Below, in pieces: positions 1 through 8,506 of a DNA stretch of 64,000 nucleotides. The position numbers were made by a program, and so were the translations under genes. The DNA lies in the NCBI GenBank assembly GCA_027493885.1, contig JAOSJZ010000001.1, positions 2,660,622 through 2,724,621 of the forward strand. Reading direction: 5' to 3'. Source of the DNA: Gaiella sp. Lineage in GTDB: Bacteria; Actinomycetota; Thermoleophilia; Gaiellales; Gaiellaceae. Below the pieces are notes generated by a model, which worked only from the letters and a program-made list of their open reading frames with translations, was not told the DNA's origin and made no database searches. The first letter of the stretch is position 1. The number at the start of each line of letters is the position of its first letter.

Positions 1-558
1 GGCGTCGCGACCGGGCTCGCCGTGAACGCGACCGGCGGCGACGTGCTGTTCGTCGAGGCGACCGCCGTGCCCGGCGAGGGTCTCCTGCTCACGGGGCAGC
101 TCGGCGACGTGATGAAGGAGTCCGCGCAGATCGCGCTCTCCGCCGTGCGCTCGCAGGCCGGGCGGCTCGGGATCGAGCAGGAGGCGTTCGAGCGCAAGTT
201 CCACGTGCACGTCCCGGCGGGAGCGATCCCGAAGGACGGCCCGAGCGCGGGCATCACGATGGCGACCGCGCTCGCGTCGCTCCTGAGCGGCCGGCCGGTG
301 AAGCACACGGTCGGCATGACCGGCGAGCTGACCCTGCAGGGCCGGGTGCTGCCGATCGGCGGCCTCAAGCAGAAGGTGCTCGCCGCACACGCGGCGGGGC
401 TGACAGACGTCGTGATCCCGGAGCGCAACCGCGCCGACCTCGACGACGTGCCGGAGCACGTGCGCGAGGAGCTCCGGTTCCACCCGGTCATGTCCCTCGA
501 CGAGGTGCTCGGCATCGCCCTCGAGCCGGCGTCGTCACGCCCCCACGTTGCGGCATGA
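1..558 (+). CDS. lon: Lon protease, C-terminal part (cut by window edge)
   Basis: This is the proteolytic domain of the ATP-dependent serine protease Lon, which degrades misfolded and regulatory proteins in the cytoplasm. The reading frame is open from the first base, so the AAA+ part and the true start lie upstream of the window. The catalytic serine sits in [10 protein letters not shown] and the catalytic lysine in [14 protein letters not shown], the Ser-Lys dyad of the S16 family. The conserved [16 protein letters not shown] segment before them confirms the family. The stop codon overlaps the start of the next gene (ATGA), so the two are probably translationally coupled. The C-terminal tail after the domain is short and not distinctive. 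Confidence 0.95.
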   Translation, partial: GVATGLAVNATGGDVLFVEATAVPGEGLLLTGQLGDVMKESAQIALSAVRSQAGRLGIEQEAFERKFHVHVPAGAIPKDGPSAGITMATALASLLSGRPVKHTVGMTGELTLQGRVLPIGGLKQKVLAAHAAGLTDVVIPERNRADLDDVPEHVREELRFHPVMSLDEVLGIALEPASSRPHVAA

Positions 559-869
559 CGCGCTGCCGGACGTGCAGTCCCGTTCCCGAGGAGGTCCGTC
601 GCGCGGCGGGCCTCCTCGAGGGGCGCTGGACGGTCTCGATTCTCTGGGCCTCCGCGGAGGGCGCGAGCCGCTTCAACGAGCTGAAGCAGGCCGTCGGGGA
701 GATTCCGCCCCGCACGCTCGCTCAGCGGCTCGTCGAGCTCGAGTCGGCGGGCTTGCTCGAGCGCAGCGTGATCGACGCGCGACCACCGCGCGTCGAGTAC
801 CGGCTGACCGCAGACGGCCGGCGTCTCCGCGCGGTCCTCGACGCGCTGGCCGCCTACGCGGGCGCCTGA
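555..869 (+). CDS. HxlR-family winged-helix regulator
   Basis: A 104-residue transcription factor. The pattern [20 protein letters not shown] followed by [19 protein letters not shown] is the typical HxlR/MarR-like winged helix: a helix-turn-helix that recognises DNA, then a wing ending in [10 protein letters not shown]. HxlR proteins bind DNA as dimers and often sense thiol-reactive or electrophilic compounds through an N-terminal cysteine. Here Cys4 and Cys7 form a CxxC close to the start, which suggests redox or metal sensing, but this is inference. The ATG overlaps the lon stop, so it is probably made from the same message. Its target is unknown; the histidine kinase begins about 65 bases downstream. 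Confidence 0.85.
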   Translation: MTRCRTCSPVPEEVRRAAGLLEGRWTVSILWASAEGASRFNELKQAVGEIPPRTLAQRLVELESAGLLERSVIDARPPRVEYRLTADGRRLRAVLDALAAYAGA

Positions 870-934
870 GCGTCAGCCTGGGATCGTCCTCGAGGACGAC
901 GCCGACATTGCCGGGGTGGGCTACCGTCCTCGGC

Positions 935-1666
935 ATGGAATCGGGCGATCCACTGGCACGCCTCCACGGTGACGGCCGCGCGCGGCGCAGACGCAACGAG
1001 CTCCAGGTGAAGCTCGAGGCGGCCCGCACGGCCGCCGCCGAGCGCGCGGTTGCCGAGGAGCGCCAGCGGATCGCACGCGAGCTCCACGACGTGATCGCCC
1101 ACTCCGTCTCGGTGATGACGGTGCAGGCAGGCGCGGTCCGGCGGCTCCTGCAGCCCGAGCAGGAGCGGGAACGGCTCGCCCTCGAGGCGATCGAGGCGAC
1201 CGGGAGGGAGGCGCTGACCGAGATGCGCCGGCTGGTGGGGCTCCTCCGTGAGCAGGGCGCCTCCGCCGAGTTCTCGCCGCAGCCGTCGATGCGCGCCGTG
1301 GACGTGCTCGTCGGCACGGTCCGCGAGGCCGGGTTGCCGGTCGAGCTTGCGGTCGAGGGCGAGCCGGCGGAGCTGCCGCCCGGCGTCGATCTCGCCGCCT
1401 ACCGCATCATCCAGGAGGCTCTGACGAACGCGCTGAAGTACGCGGGCCCTGCGAAGGCGTGGGTCACCGTTCGCTGGCGTGACCGCGAGCTCGAGGTCGA
1501 GATCGCGAACGACGGGCGCTCGGGGAGCGGCGGCGACGGAGGCGGCCACGGGCTGGTCGGCTTGCGCGAGCGCGTTGCGCTCGTCGGCGGCACGATCGCC
1601 TCGGGGCCCCGCCCCGGCGGCGGCTTCGTCGTGACGGCTCAGCTACCCGTCCGGAGCGGAGCCTGA
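935..1666 (+). CDS. Soluble sensor histidine kinase (HisKA_3/NarL type)
   Basis: A 243-residue kinase that phosphorylates the response regulator encoded next to it. The phospho-accepting histidine is His51 in RELHDVIAHSVSVM, the HisKA_3 dimerisation box. The ATPase domain has its N box at EALTNALKYA (Asn165) and its G box at GHGLVGLRERV (around 204-214). There is no membrane segment and no recognisable sensor domain, only about 40 charged residues before the H box, so the signal must come from the cytoplasm or a partner protein. The ATG chosen gives a compact protein; upstream in-frame sequence is the out-of-frame shadow of the HxlR gene. The stop codon is shared with the regulator's start. 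Confidence 0.9.
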   Translation: MESGDPLARLHGDGRARRRRNELQVKLEAARTAAAERAVAEERQRIARELHDVIAHSVSVMTVQAGAVRRLLQPEQERERLALEAIEATGREALTEMRRLVGLLREQGASAEFSPQPSMRAVDVLVGTVREAGLPVELAVEGEPAELPPGVDLAAYRIIQEALTNALKYAGPAKAWVTVRWRDRELEVEIANDGRSGSGGDGGGHGLVGLRERVALVGGTIASGPRPGGGFVVTAQLPVRSGA

Positions 1667-2337
1667 CCACGAAGGTCCTCATCGTCGACGACCAGTCGCT
1701 CGTGCGGGCGGGCTTCCGCATGATCCTCGAGTCCGAGCCCGAGATCGAGGTCGTCGGGGAGGCCGCGGACGGCCTCACCGCGGTGTTGGCCGCACGCGAG
1801 ACGGAGCCCGACGTGATCCTGATGGACGTCCGCATGCCGAACGTCGACGGGCTCGAGGCGACGCGGCGCCTGCTCGAGGGAAAAGCCCACGGGCCGCGCA
1901 TCCTCATCCTTACGACCTTCGACCACGACGAGTACGTCTACGAGGCGCTCCGGGCGGGGGCGAGTGGCTTCCTGCTCAAGGACACGCCGCCGGAGCAGCT
2001 CGTCGAGGCGATCCGCGTCGTGGCTGGCGGCGACGCGCTTCTCTCGCCGGTCGTGACGCGCAGGGTGATCGCCGAGTTCGTGCGCAGGCCGCCCGCGGCC
2101 ACCCGCGCGCCCGCGCCCGGTCTCGACGAGCTGACGGCGCGCGAGCTCGAGATCCTCCGGTTGATCGCGCGGGGGCTCTCGAATGCCGAGATCGCGGCGG
2201 AGGCGTACGTCAGCGAGACGACCGTGAAGACGCACGTCGCGCGCATCCTGATGAAGCTCCACCTCCGCGACCGCGTGCAGGCTGTCGTGTTCGCGTACGA
2301 GCACGGCATCGTCCACGCCGGCGACGCGAGCGCCTGA
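1663..2337 (+). CDS. NarL/FixJ-family response regulator (CTG start)
   Basis: The partner of the upstream kinase. The receiver domain starts TTKVLIVDDQSLVRAGFRMI, with the acidic pair at residues 9-10 and the phosphorylated aspartate at about residue 55 in LMDVRMPNVDG. A LuxR-type helix-turn-helix follows at about 155-215 (LTARELEILRLIARGLSNAE, then SETTVKTHVARI). The first GTG in frame would cut off the essential VDD strand, and no ATG, GTG or TTG lies before it. The best start is therefore CTG, which overlaps the kinase stop as CTGA. The domain content is secure; the non-standard start is inferred from the conserved N-terminus. Confidence 0.88.
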   Translation: MTTKVLIVDDQSLVRAGFRMILESEPEIEVVGEAADGLTAVLAARETEPDVILMDVRMPNVDGLEATRRLLEGKAHGPRILILTTFDHDEYVYEALRAGASGFLLKDTPPEQLVEAIRVVAGGDALLSPVVTRRVIAEFVRRPPAATRAPAPGLDELTARELEILRLIARGLSNAEIAAEAYVSETTVKTHVARILMKLHLRDRVQAVVFAYEHGIVHAGDASA

Positions 2338-2391
2338 ACGGGCGGACAACTCACGCTATAGCTCGTTCGAGGGACTGCCGATAGAAGAGTC

Positions 2392-3522
2392 ATGCCAGCT
2401 TCGGAGCGGATCCAGGCGCGGCTCATCGGCGCCCTCTTCGTCGATCGCGGGCTCGTCTCGGAGAGCCAGATCCGCGTCGCCCTGGAGATCCAGCGCGAGA
2501 CGGGGCAGCAGCTCGGCCAGGTCCTCGTCGAACGCTTCGGCGTCTCGCGCAGGGAGCTCGCGAGCGTCGTCGCCGACCAGTGGGCGAAGCTGGGCGGGAG
2601 CTCGGGGCCTGAGGACAGCGCGAGCTGGCGCCGCCTCGGAGAGATCTTCGTCGAGCGTGGGTTCGTCTCACAGGAAGAGCTCGAGCAGGCGCTCACGCGT
2701 CAGCATCAGACGGGGGAACGGCTCGGGGAGGCGCTCGTCGCGCAGGGCGTGATCAGCAAGTTCGAGCTCGCCGGCGCGCTCGCCGAGCAGATGGCGGCGC
2801 TCGAGGATCCGACGAACGCAGACGCGCCGGCCGAGCGGGAGGCGACCGTCCATCACTTCCCGAGCCCCACGTCCGATCCCGCCGAGATCCCGTTCGGCTC
2901 GGTCATCGAGGAGGATCCCACGGGCGGGCCCGATCGCGACACCGCCGACGGCGCCCGGTTCGAGGAGAGCGAGGTCGCGGGGGCCGCCGGAGAGCCCGAG
3001 CCCGAGGAGGTCGCGGCAGAGGTGCTCGACGCCCCCGTCGCGCCGGAGGATGTGGGGGAGGTGCTCGAGGCCGAGGCACCCGGTGTCACAGCCGAGGTAG
3101 TGGTCGATGACGATGCCACGGCGCACGCGGAGTCCATCGCGATCGACGACGTCGGCCACGTCTCGCTCGTGGCCGCGGCGGCCGAGGCCGTCGGGCCCGA
3201 GCCTTCGGAGGCAGGGCCGACGGCGCTCTTCGACGACCTGCGCGGCGCGATCCTCGCGGACACTCTTTCGGCCGACGAGCCGCAGCCCGAGGCGCTGCCC
3301 TCGGTCGCGTGCCTCGGGTTCACCCCGACCACGGACGGCTACCGGCTCGTCGTGCTCGTGCGCGTGCCGGAGCCCGGAGAAACGATCGATGTCCCCGACA
3401 TCGGCGAGCGCCTCGTGCTCCGTGTGGGGCGTTCCCCGATCCCGGGGGACGGCCGGCCCTGCGCCTACGTCGAGGAGCCGGTCGCGCCGGCCCCCGTCGC
3501 AGCGGCCGGCGCACCGACGTGA
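2392..3522 (+). CDS. Tandem MshEN (GspE N-terminal) domain protein without ATPase
   Basis: A 376-residue protein of unknown role. Two copies of the MshEN/GspE N-terminal fold are visible: residues about 4-66 (GALFVDRGLVSESQIRVAL, LGQVLVERFGVSRRELA) and 80-138 (GEIFVERGFVSQEELEQAL, LGEALVAQGVISKFELA). In type II secretion and type IV pilus ATPases this module binds the assembly platform or cyclic di-GMP, but here no ATPase follows. A long acidic, Ala/Glu/Pro-rich linker covers about 140-295. A short domain at about 300-365 (VACLGFTPTTDGYRLVVLVR, LVLRVGRSPIPGDGRPCAYV) is not one I recognise. The gene stands alone 54 bases after the response regulator, so it could belong to the same transcript. 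A scaffold or cyclic di-GMP sensor is possible. Confidence 0.7.
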   Translation: MPASERIQARLIGALFVDRGLVSESQIRVALEIQRETGQQLGQVLVERFGVSRRELASVVADQWAKLGGSSGPEDSASWRRLGEIFVERGFVSQEELEQALTRQHQTGERLGEALVAQGVISKFELAGALAEQMAALEDPTNADAPAEREATVHHFPSPTSDPAEIPFGSVIEEDPTGGPDRDTADGARFEESEVAGAAGEPEPEEVAAEVLDAPVAPEDVGEVLEAEAPGVTAEVVVDDDATAHAESIAIDDVGHVSLVAAAAEAVGPEPSEAGPTALFDDLRGAILADTLSADEPQPEALPSVACLGFTPTTDGYRLVVLVRVPEPGETIDVPDIGERLVLRVGRSPIPGDGRPCAYVEEPVAPAPVAAAGAPT

Positions 3523-3557
3523 TCGGGCGGCACGAGGGGTAGATTGACCATGCCCCC

Positions 3558-3629
3558 GGGGGCGTGGCCCGAAGGTCGGGGCTGCAGACTTTTAATCTGC
3601 TGGTCTGGGTTCGATTCCCAGCGCCCCCA
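3558..3629 (+). tRNA. tRNA-Lys (anticodon TTT)
   Basis: A cloverleaf folds cleanly. The acceptor strands GGGGGCG and CGCCCCC pair over 7 bp. The anticodon arm GCAGA-CTTTTAA-TCTGC shows anticodon TTT. The T arm is CTGGG-TTCGATT-CCCAG, with discriminator A and no encoded CCA. The D arm (GCCC/GGGC) has a G where A14 is usual, which is slightly odd. Confidence 0.93.
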
Positions 3630-3765
3630 TCGACGCCGCTCGGGGCGAGGGCGATCGCCCCCGGATCCCGACGCGCCGGCTCGGATGGGCGCGGCGCGGC
3701 ATGACCCGACTGGCTGATCAATTTCAATCAGAGCGCCCGCGCCGGCCGCCGATTGAATCGGCGCG

Positions 3766-4710
3766 GTGAGGAGACCGGGGCCCGGGTTCCGCCTGCTCGT
3801 CGGCTCGACCGCGCTCGTCGCATGGGTGCTCGTGGCGGTCGGCGGGCTCGTGCGCGTCTCCGAATCGGGGCTTGGCTGCCCCGACTGGCCGCTCTGCGAC
3901 GGCCGGGTCGTCCCCACGGGCCAGAAGGAGCCGATCATCGAGTACACCCACCGGTTCGTGGCGGCCACTGTGATCGTGCTGCTGCTCGTCTCGACGATCT
4001 GGGCGTACCGGCGCCATCGCGACCGGCGTGACGTCGCGGCGGCGCTGACCGCTGCGCTCGCGCTCGTGCCGGCCCAGGCCGTGCTCGGAGCGATCGTCGT
4101 CTGGCTCGAGCTTCCCGGCGAGATCGTGGGCGTCCACTTCATGGTCGGGCTCATGTTCCTCTCGCTGTGCGTCTACGCCGCGGCGGCGGCCTGGCGTGGC
4201 GCGGGCGATGTGTCGCCGTCGTACCGCTCGGTGGCGGTCGTCGCCGCGGCTGCCGGACTACTGCTGGTCTCGCTCGGCGCGAGCGTGGTCGCAACGGATG
4301 CGATGCACGGTTGCGGCACGGAGTGGCCGGGGTGCGACGGCGGTGTCGTCGGCGACGACCGCTTCGGCGTGCTCCAGGTCGTACACCGCACCGTCGGATA
4401 CGCTGTCTTCGGGCTCGCGCTCGCGCTGCTCGTGCTCGCCCTGCGACGGCGCGGACCGCTTCTCGCCGGGATCGCGCCCGCGGTGTTCGCGGCGCTGCAG
4501 ATCCCGTTCGGCATCGGGATCGTCCTCTCTGGGCACGACACGGCGTGGCACGACGCGTTCCGGGTGCTGCACGTCGCGGGATCCGGCGCGGTCTGGGCGT
4601 CGCTCGTCGCCGTCTTCGCCGTGGTCATGACGCCGGCGACGACGACCGAGGTCGTCGCGGGCAGCGAGCCTGTCCCCGTTTCCTCGGCGCGCGTCGCCGC
4701 GGTTCGATGA
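3766..4710 (+). CDS. ctaA: Heme A synthase (COX15/CtaA family)
   Basis: A 314-residue integral membrane enzyme with about eight hydrophobic helices. It oxidises a methyl group of heme O to make heme A for aa3-type cytochrome oxidase. The N-terminal half has GGLVRVSESGLGCPDWPLC, with the cysteine pair typical of CtaA at about 38 and 44, then EYTHRFVA, holding the conserved Glu and heme-binding His at about 59 and 62. The second half repeats the pattern (cysteine pair in GCGTEWPGC, His in QVVHRTVGY, then HVAGSGAVW). The GTG start follows a purine-rich stretch. The stop overlaps the start of the beta-propeller gene by four bases, so the two are coupled. Confidence 0.93.
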   Translation: MRRPGPGFRLLVGSTALVAWVLVAVGGLVRVSESGLGCPDWPLCDGRVVPTGQKEPIIEYTHRFVAATVIVLLLVSTIWAYRRHRDRRDVAAALTAALALVPAQAVLGAIVVWLELPGEIVGVHFMVGLMFLSLCVYAAAAAWRGAGDVSPSYRSVAVVAAAAGLLLVSLGASVVATDAMHGCGTEWPGCDGGVVGDDRFGVLQVVHRTVGYAVFGLALALLVLALRRRGPLLAGIAPAVFAALQIPFGIGIVLSGHDTAWHDAFRVLHVAGSGAVWASLVAVFAVVMTPATTTEVVAGSEPVPVSSARVAAVR

Positions 4711-5828
4711 CGCGAGGCCGCGTCGCGCTGATCGCGGTGGCCGTCCTGGCCGCCATCGCGCTACCCGCGGTCGTCGCTGCGGCGCTCGTGGAGGACCGTG
4801 CGGGCTCGGGCGTCGTCGACGGGACGATCTGGGTCGCGAACGAGGGCGCGGACTCGCTGACCGCGATCGACGCGAAAAGCCACGAGGTGGTCACCGTGAT
4901 CCGCGGCATCGCCGCGCCGCACAACGTCCAGGTGTCTCCCGAGGGGCGTACGGTCTGGGCGACGGCCGGCAACGGCCTGGTCGCGGCGATCGATGCCGGC
5001 ACGCAGCGCGTCGTCCATGCGGTGGCAGTCGGCCCGAGCCCCGCGCACGTGATCGTCTCCCCGGACGGAACGCGCGTGTTTGCCGCCGTCGCCGGGGCGA
5101 ACCGCGTCGCCGTGATCGACGCCCACCGCGGCGTGCTGGAACGCGACGTCGCGGTCGGAAGCTTTCCCCACGGGCTGAGGCCGACGCCGGACGGGGGCGA
5201 GGTCGTGGTCGCGAACATGGAGAGCGGCAGCGTCGGGATCCTCGATGCACGCGCTCCGGGCGAAGCGGTCGAGGTGCCGGTGGGCGACATGCCCGTCCAG
5301 GTTGCGGTCGATCCTCGCGGCCGCTTCGCGTACGTGTCGCTGAACGGAGACGACGAGGTTGCGAAGCTCGACCTCCGCTCGCGCCGCGTCGTGAGCCGTA
5401 CCAACGTCTGCGGGGGGCCGATCCAGCTCTACCCGACCCCCAACGGCCGGGCGATCCTCGCCGCGTGCCAGGGCACCGCAGAGCGCCCGAACGACGAGCT
5501 CGCGTTCGTCGACGCGACGACGATGCGGGTCGTCGACACGATCGTGACGGGCTCCGGCGCGCACGGCGTGGTCGTCGAGCCGTCCGGCCGGTATGCGTAC
5601 GTGACGGACGTGTGGGCCGGCGACGTCGCGGTCGTCGACCTCGGCACTCGGAGGGTCGTCGACCGGATCTCGGTCGGCGGCGAGCCGAACGGCATCAGCT
5701 TCTCGCCCCTGCGGCAGCCGCACGCGCGCGGCGCAGTCAACATGAGTAGCCCGCGTGAGACGACGGTGGAGCTCGGCGGGCGCACCGACGGCAAGGGCGG
5801 CGGCGGCGGCCACCACGACCACGGCTGA
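4707..5828 (+). CDS. Secreted YVTN/YncE-type beta-propeller protein with His-rich tail
   Basis: A 373-residue protein with an N-terminal hydrophobic segment (residues 5-27, a signal peptide or anchor), so it acts outside the cytoplasm. Seven or so blades repeat the pattern of a strand ending in AVIDA or ILDA, then a valine-rich strand, then SPDG/TPDG/PSGRYAYV, as in the YncE/40-residue YVTN family. These propellers bind ligands or partners; no catalytic residues are evident. The tail is Gly-rich and ends HHDHG, a possible metal-binding patch. The gene overlaps ctaA by ATGA, so a link to heme or copper handling for the terminal oxidase is plausible, but this is inference. Upstream in-frame sequence is a shadow of ctaA. 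Confidence 0.85.
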   Translation: MTRGRVALIAVAVLAAIALPAVVAAALVEDRAGSGVVDGTIWVANEGADSLTAIDAKSHEVVTVIRGIAAPHNVQVSPEGRTVWATAGNGLVAAIDAGTQRVVHAVAVGPSPAHVIVSPDGTRVFAAVAGANRVAVIDAHRGVLERDVAVGSFPHGLRPTPDGGEVVVANMESGSVGILDARAPGEAVEVPVGDMPVQVAVDPRGRFAYVSLNGDDEVAKLDLRSRRVVSRTNVCGGPIQLYPTPNGRAILAACQGTAERPNDELAFVDATTMRVVDTIVTGSGAHGVVVEPSGRYAYVTDVWAGDVAVVDLGTRRVVDRISVGGEPNGISFSPLRQPHARGAVNMSSPRETTVELGGRTDGKGGGGGHHDHG

Positions 5829-5930
5829 CCGCCGTCGGCCGTCGACGACGAGCTCGCTCGTAGGCGGTCGACAGTCCGTTACGAGCACGCTTCCCGCCGA
5901 CCCGGGCGAGGTGCGTGCGACAATGCGGCG

Positions 5931-6572
5931 GTGAGCGAGGGCGAGCTCAGACCGCGGCTGCGGGGTGTCTTCCACCAGTGGGCCTTCGTCGCCGCGATCG
6001 CCGCCGGGATCGTGCTCGTGGTGCTCGCCGACGGGCCGCGTGAGGTCGTCTCCTCGTGGGTCTACGCCGCCGCCCTCGCGGCGATGTTCGGAGCCAGCGC
6101 GCTCTACCATCGGTTCCCCTGGAAGACAGCCGCGCGGAGGATCTGGGCGCGGCGGCTCGACCACTCGATGATCTTCGTCTTCATCGCGGGGACGTACACG
6201 CCCTTCGCGCTGCTCTGCTTCGAGGGGACGACGCAGTGGCTCGTCCTGATCACCGTCTGGGCCGGCGCGGCGCTCGGCCTGGCGCTCGAGCTCGTCTGGA
6301 TCGAGTCACCGCGGTGGCTCAGCGCGGTCGCCTATCTCGCAGTGGGATGGGTCGGGGTCCTGGCCGTGCCCCAGATGTTCTCGGGGATCGGGATCGCAGG
6401 AGCGGTGCTCGTGGTCGTCGGCGGGGGGCTCTACACGCTCGGCGCGGTGATCTACGCGACGAAGTGGCCGAACCCGTTCCCGCGCACGCTCGGCTTCCAC
6501 GAGATCTTCCACCTGCTCGTGGTCGCCGCCGCCGTCACGCAGTTCGTCGCCGTCTCGCTGGTGGTGATGTGA
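5931..6572 (+). CDS. TrhA/hemolysin III family membrane protein
   Basis: A 213-residue protein with seven predicted membrane helices. The family signature is present: ALYHRFPW near residue 60, LDHSMIFVFIAGTYTPF at about 82-98, and a C-terminal FHEIFHLLVVAAA. These His, Asp and Ser residues form the metal site shared with eukaryotic PAQR receptors and alkaline ceramidases. Bacterial members (YqfA/TrhA) affect membrane-lipid energy homeostasis; the hemolysin label is historical. The GTG start gives a family-typical length. Its 3' end overlaps the tail of the opposite-strand GT87 gene by 38 bases, so the two are convergent. Confidence 0.9.
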   Translation: MSEGELRPRLRGVFHQWAFVAAIAAGIVLVVLADGPREVVSSWVYAAALAAMFGASALYHRFPWKTAARRIWARRLDHSMIFVFIAGTYTPFALLCFEGTTQWLVLITVWAGAALGLALELVWIESPRWLSAVAYLAVGWVGVLAVPQMFSGIGIAGAVLVVVGGGLYTLGAVIYATKWPNPFPRTLGFHEIFHLLVVAAAVTQFVAVSLVVM

Positions 6573-7797
6573 CGCTCCCTGCTCGGGGGCGAAGCGCACC
6601 AGCGAACGTCGACGGCACGGTCGCTCGTCCACACGCCGGCGATCGCTCACGGGCCCGGACCGAGACCACGAGCACTGCGCTCATGACCGCCGTGCCCAAT
6701 GCGATCCTCCAGACGTCGCCATGGCTCACGTGGCCCGGTGTGAGCCACAGGAGCCACATCGCGCCCCACGCCCAGGCCAGCCGCGGTCGAGCGAGGCAAA
6801 GCGGCACGACGAGCAGCGCAAAGTAGTGCAGCCACACGATCGGCGTCAGCGCGAGAGACGCGACGATGGTGACGGAGAACGCCCTTCGGTCGCCGTCCTC
6901 GCCGCGGGCGACAACGGGTGCCAAGGCCAGAAGCGGCACTCCCACGAGCCATGGCAACAGCCTCTCCGCTTCCCCGGGGAGGCCCGTTGCAGCGCCGAGC
7001 GCGACAAGCGAGTAGCCGCGATCGGCCATGCTGGCGGCCAGGTTGCGCACGAGCTCGGGATACGTGCCCAGGCCGTCGAAGCCGATGACCGCCCACGCAA
7101 CGCACGTGATCGTGGCAGCAAGGGCAGCCGAGTACGCGGCAGCCGCGAACCGCCGGGTTGCGACGAGCCAGAAGACGAGCGGCCAGAGGAAGATCTTCAG
7201 CGCGATCGCCGCTCCGAGCGAGCCGGCGGCCACCCACCTCCGGTCGCGCCATCGCCAGGCGGTCGCCAGGAGGAGCATCAGCACGGGCGTCACGGTGCCG
7301 GGACGTACCGCGCCGATGACCGCGGGTGAGCCGAGCATCACGCCGGCGACACGCCAGTCGCGGACATCGAGGATCCAGACCGTGGCGACGAGTGACGCGA
7401 CGATCAGCGCGCCCCACACCACGGATGCGGCCTCGAGGCCGAGGACACCGAACGGGGCGAAGGCAAGGGCGGCACCCGCCGGGTAGGGAAACCTGAACTC
7501 CGTGCGCACGTCGTGGAAGTCGTACTTGTCGGACGCGGGAGGGGGTGCGTCCGGGTAGGGGGAGACCCCGTGCGTGACGTCGCGCCCTCCTTGCCAGAAC
7601 TGCTGGAAGTCGAAGCCCCAGTCGCCGCTCGGATCGATTGCGGAGAAGCTGACCCACCAGCAGAAGATCGAGAGGGGCAGGAAGCCGAAGACGAACCACT
7701 GACCGGCCTTCACCGCCGCACGCGCGACCCCGGCGCCGCTGACCTGGCTCTCGGCGGGAAGGTGTCCCGGAGCGAAGGAGCTCCGATAGCTGCTCAC
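6535..7797 (-). CDS. GT87-family polytopic membrane glycosyltransferase
   Basis: A 420-residue protein with roughly ten membrane helices. The early motif WGFDFQQFWQGGRDV followed by PYPD and FRFPYPAGAALAFAPFGVLG matches the GT87/DUF2029 family, relatives of mycobacterial mannosyl- and arabinosyltransferases that use polyprenyl-phosphate sugars outside the membrane. The acidic residue in the first loop (SGDWGFDF) is the likely catalytic site of this GT-C fold. The C-terminal 40 residues are Arg/Pro-rich and cytoplasmic. The GTG start gives a short leader before the first helix. No linked cell-wall cluster is adjacent, so the acceptor is unknown. Confidence 0.8.
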   Translation of the reverse strand: MSSYRSSFAPGHLPAESQVSGAGVARAAVKAGQWFVFGFLPLSIFCWWVSFSAIDPSGDWGFDFQQFWQGGRDVTHGVSPYPDAPPPASDKYDFHDVRTEFRFPYPAGAALAFAPFGVLGLEAASVVWGALIVASLVATVWILDVRDWRVAGVMLGSPAVIGAVRPGTVTPVLMLLLATAWRWRDRRWVAAGSLGAAIALKIFLWPLVFWLVATRRFAAAAYSAALAATITCVAWAVIGFDGLGTYPELVRNLAASMADRGYSLVALGAATGLPGEAERLLPWLVGVPLLALAPVVARGEDGDRRAFSVTIVASLALTPIVWLHYFALLVVPLCLARPRLAWAWGAMWLLWLTPGHVSHGDVWRIALGTAVMSAVLVVSVRARERSPACGRATVPSTFAGALRPRAGSVTSPPARRRRTA

Positions 7798-7990
7798 CGC
7801 CGGCCGACCGAACCCGTCGGGCTTCCCGCGGCACCGCAGCAGGCGGGCTCACCGCACCGGGGACAGCCAGCTGCCCGGCCGAAGCCGCACGCGCGTCGAG
7901 GGCGGGCGGCACGGACGCTGATCCCGGGCCACGCCGGTCGCGTTTGCTCGCTCGAGCCCCTGATCACGCCCCACTCCCCCTGTTGTTCCC

Positions 7991-8009
7991 CCGCACGCGG
8001 TACGTGCGG
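7991..8009. promoter_or_regulatory. Inverted repeat between divergent GT87 and msrB genes
   Basis: Arms CCGCACG and CGTGCGG are perfect over 7 bp with a 5-base centre. The site lies in the only non-coding stretch between two divergently transcribed genes, about 80 bases before the msrB ATG. It could be an operator; no promoter boxes are clear around it. Confidence 0.3.
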
Positions 8010-8089
8010 ACCCATCCTCGGTCAGTCGACCCCGGGTGTCAACGAAGCGTGCGCTCCGCAGGGGGAAGCGCTCGTGCGAGAATCCATCG

Positions 8090-8506
8090 ATGACACGGAA
8101 GGTCGAGCTCAGCGAGCAGGAGTGGAGGGCGCGCCTCAGCCCCGAGCAGTACGCAGTCCTGCGCGAACAGGCGACGGAGCGGGCGTTCACGGGCGCCTAC
8201 ACGGACACCGAGGACCCGGGCGTCTACCGCTGCGCTGGGTGCGGCGCGGAGCTGTTCCGCTCGGAGGCGAAGTTCCACTCGGGCTCGGGCTGGCCGAGCT
8301 TCGTCGAGCCGGCAGCGCTCGACGCGGTCGAGACGCGACTCGACCGGAGTCATGGGATCGTGCGCGAGGAGGTCGTCTGCGCCGCATGCGGAGGGCATCT
8401 CGGGCACGTGTTCGACGACGGTCCCGGGCCGGCGGGGAAGCGGTTCTGCATCAACTCCTGCGCGCTCGAGCTCGAGCCGGAGGACGATGGGCGCGCTTCC
8501 CGCTGA
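8090..8506 (+). CDS. msrB: Peptide-methionine (R)-S-oxide reductase MsrB
   Basis: A 138-residue cytoplasmic repair enzyme that reduces the R form of methionine sulfoxide in proteins. It contains the two zinc-binding CxxC pairs (CAGCGAELF and [12 protein letters not shown]), the substrate loop [10 protein letters not shown], and the catalytic cysteine in [10 protein letters not shown]. The length matches stand-alone MsrB. The start chosen is the ATG of [12 protein letters not shown], because upstream codons do not resemble the family. The 3' end overlaps the following VOC gene by 20 bases, so the two are cotranscribed. No msrA is in the window. Confidence 0.95.
   Translation: MTRKVELSEQEWRARLSPEQYAVLREQATERAFTGAYTDTEDPGVYRCAGCGAELFRSEAKFHSGSGWPSFVEPAALDAVETRLDRSHGIVREEVVCAACGGHLGHVFDDGPGPAGKRFCINSCALELEPEDDGRASR

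Noticed and set aside
4167..4706. N-terminal extension of the propeller gene
   Set aside because: It is the out-of-frame reading of ctaA; the signal peptide begins at the ATG at 4707.
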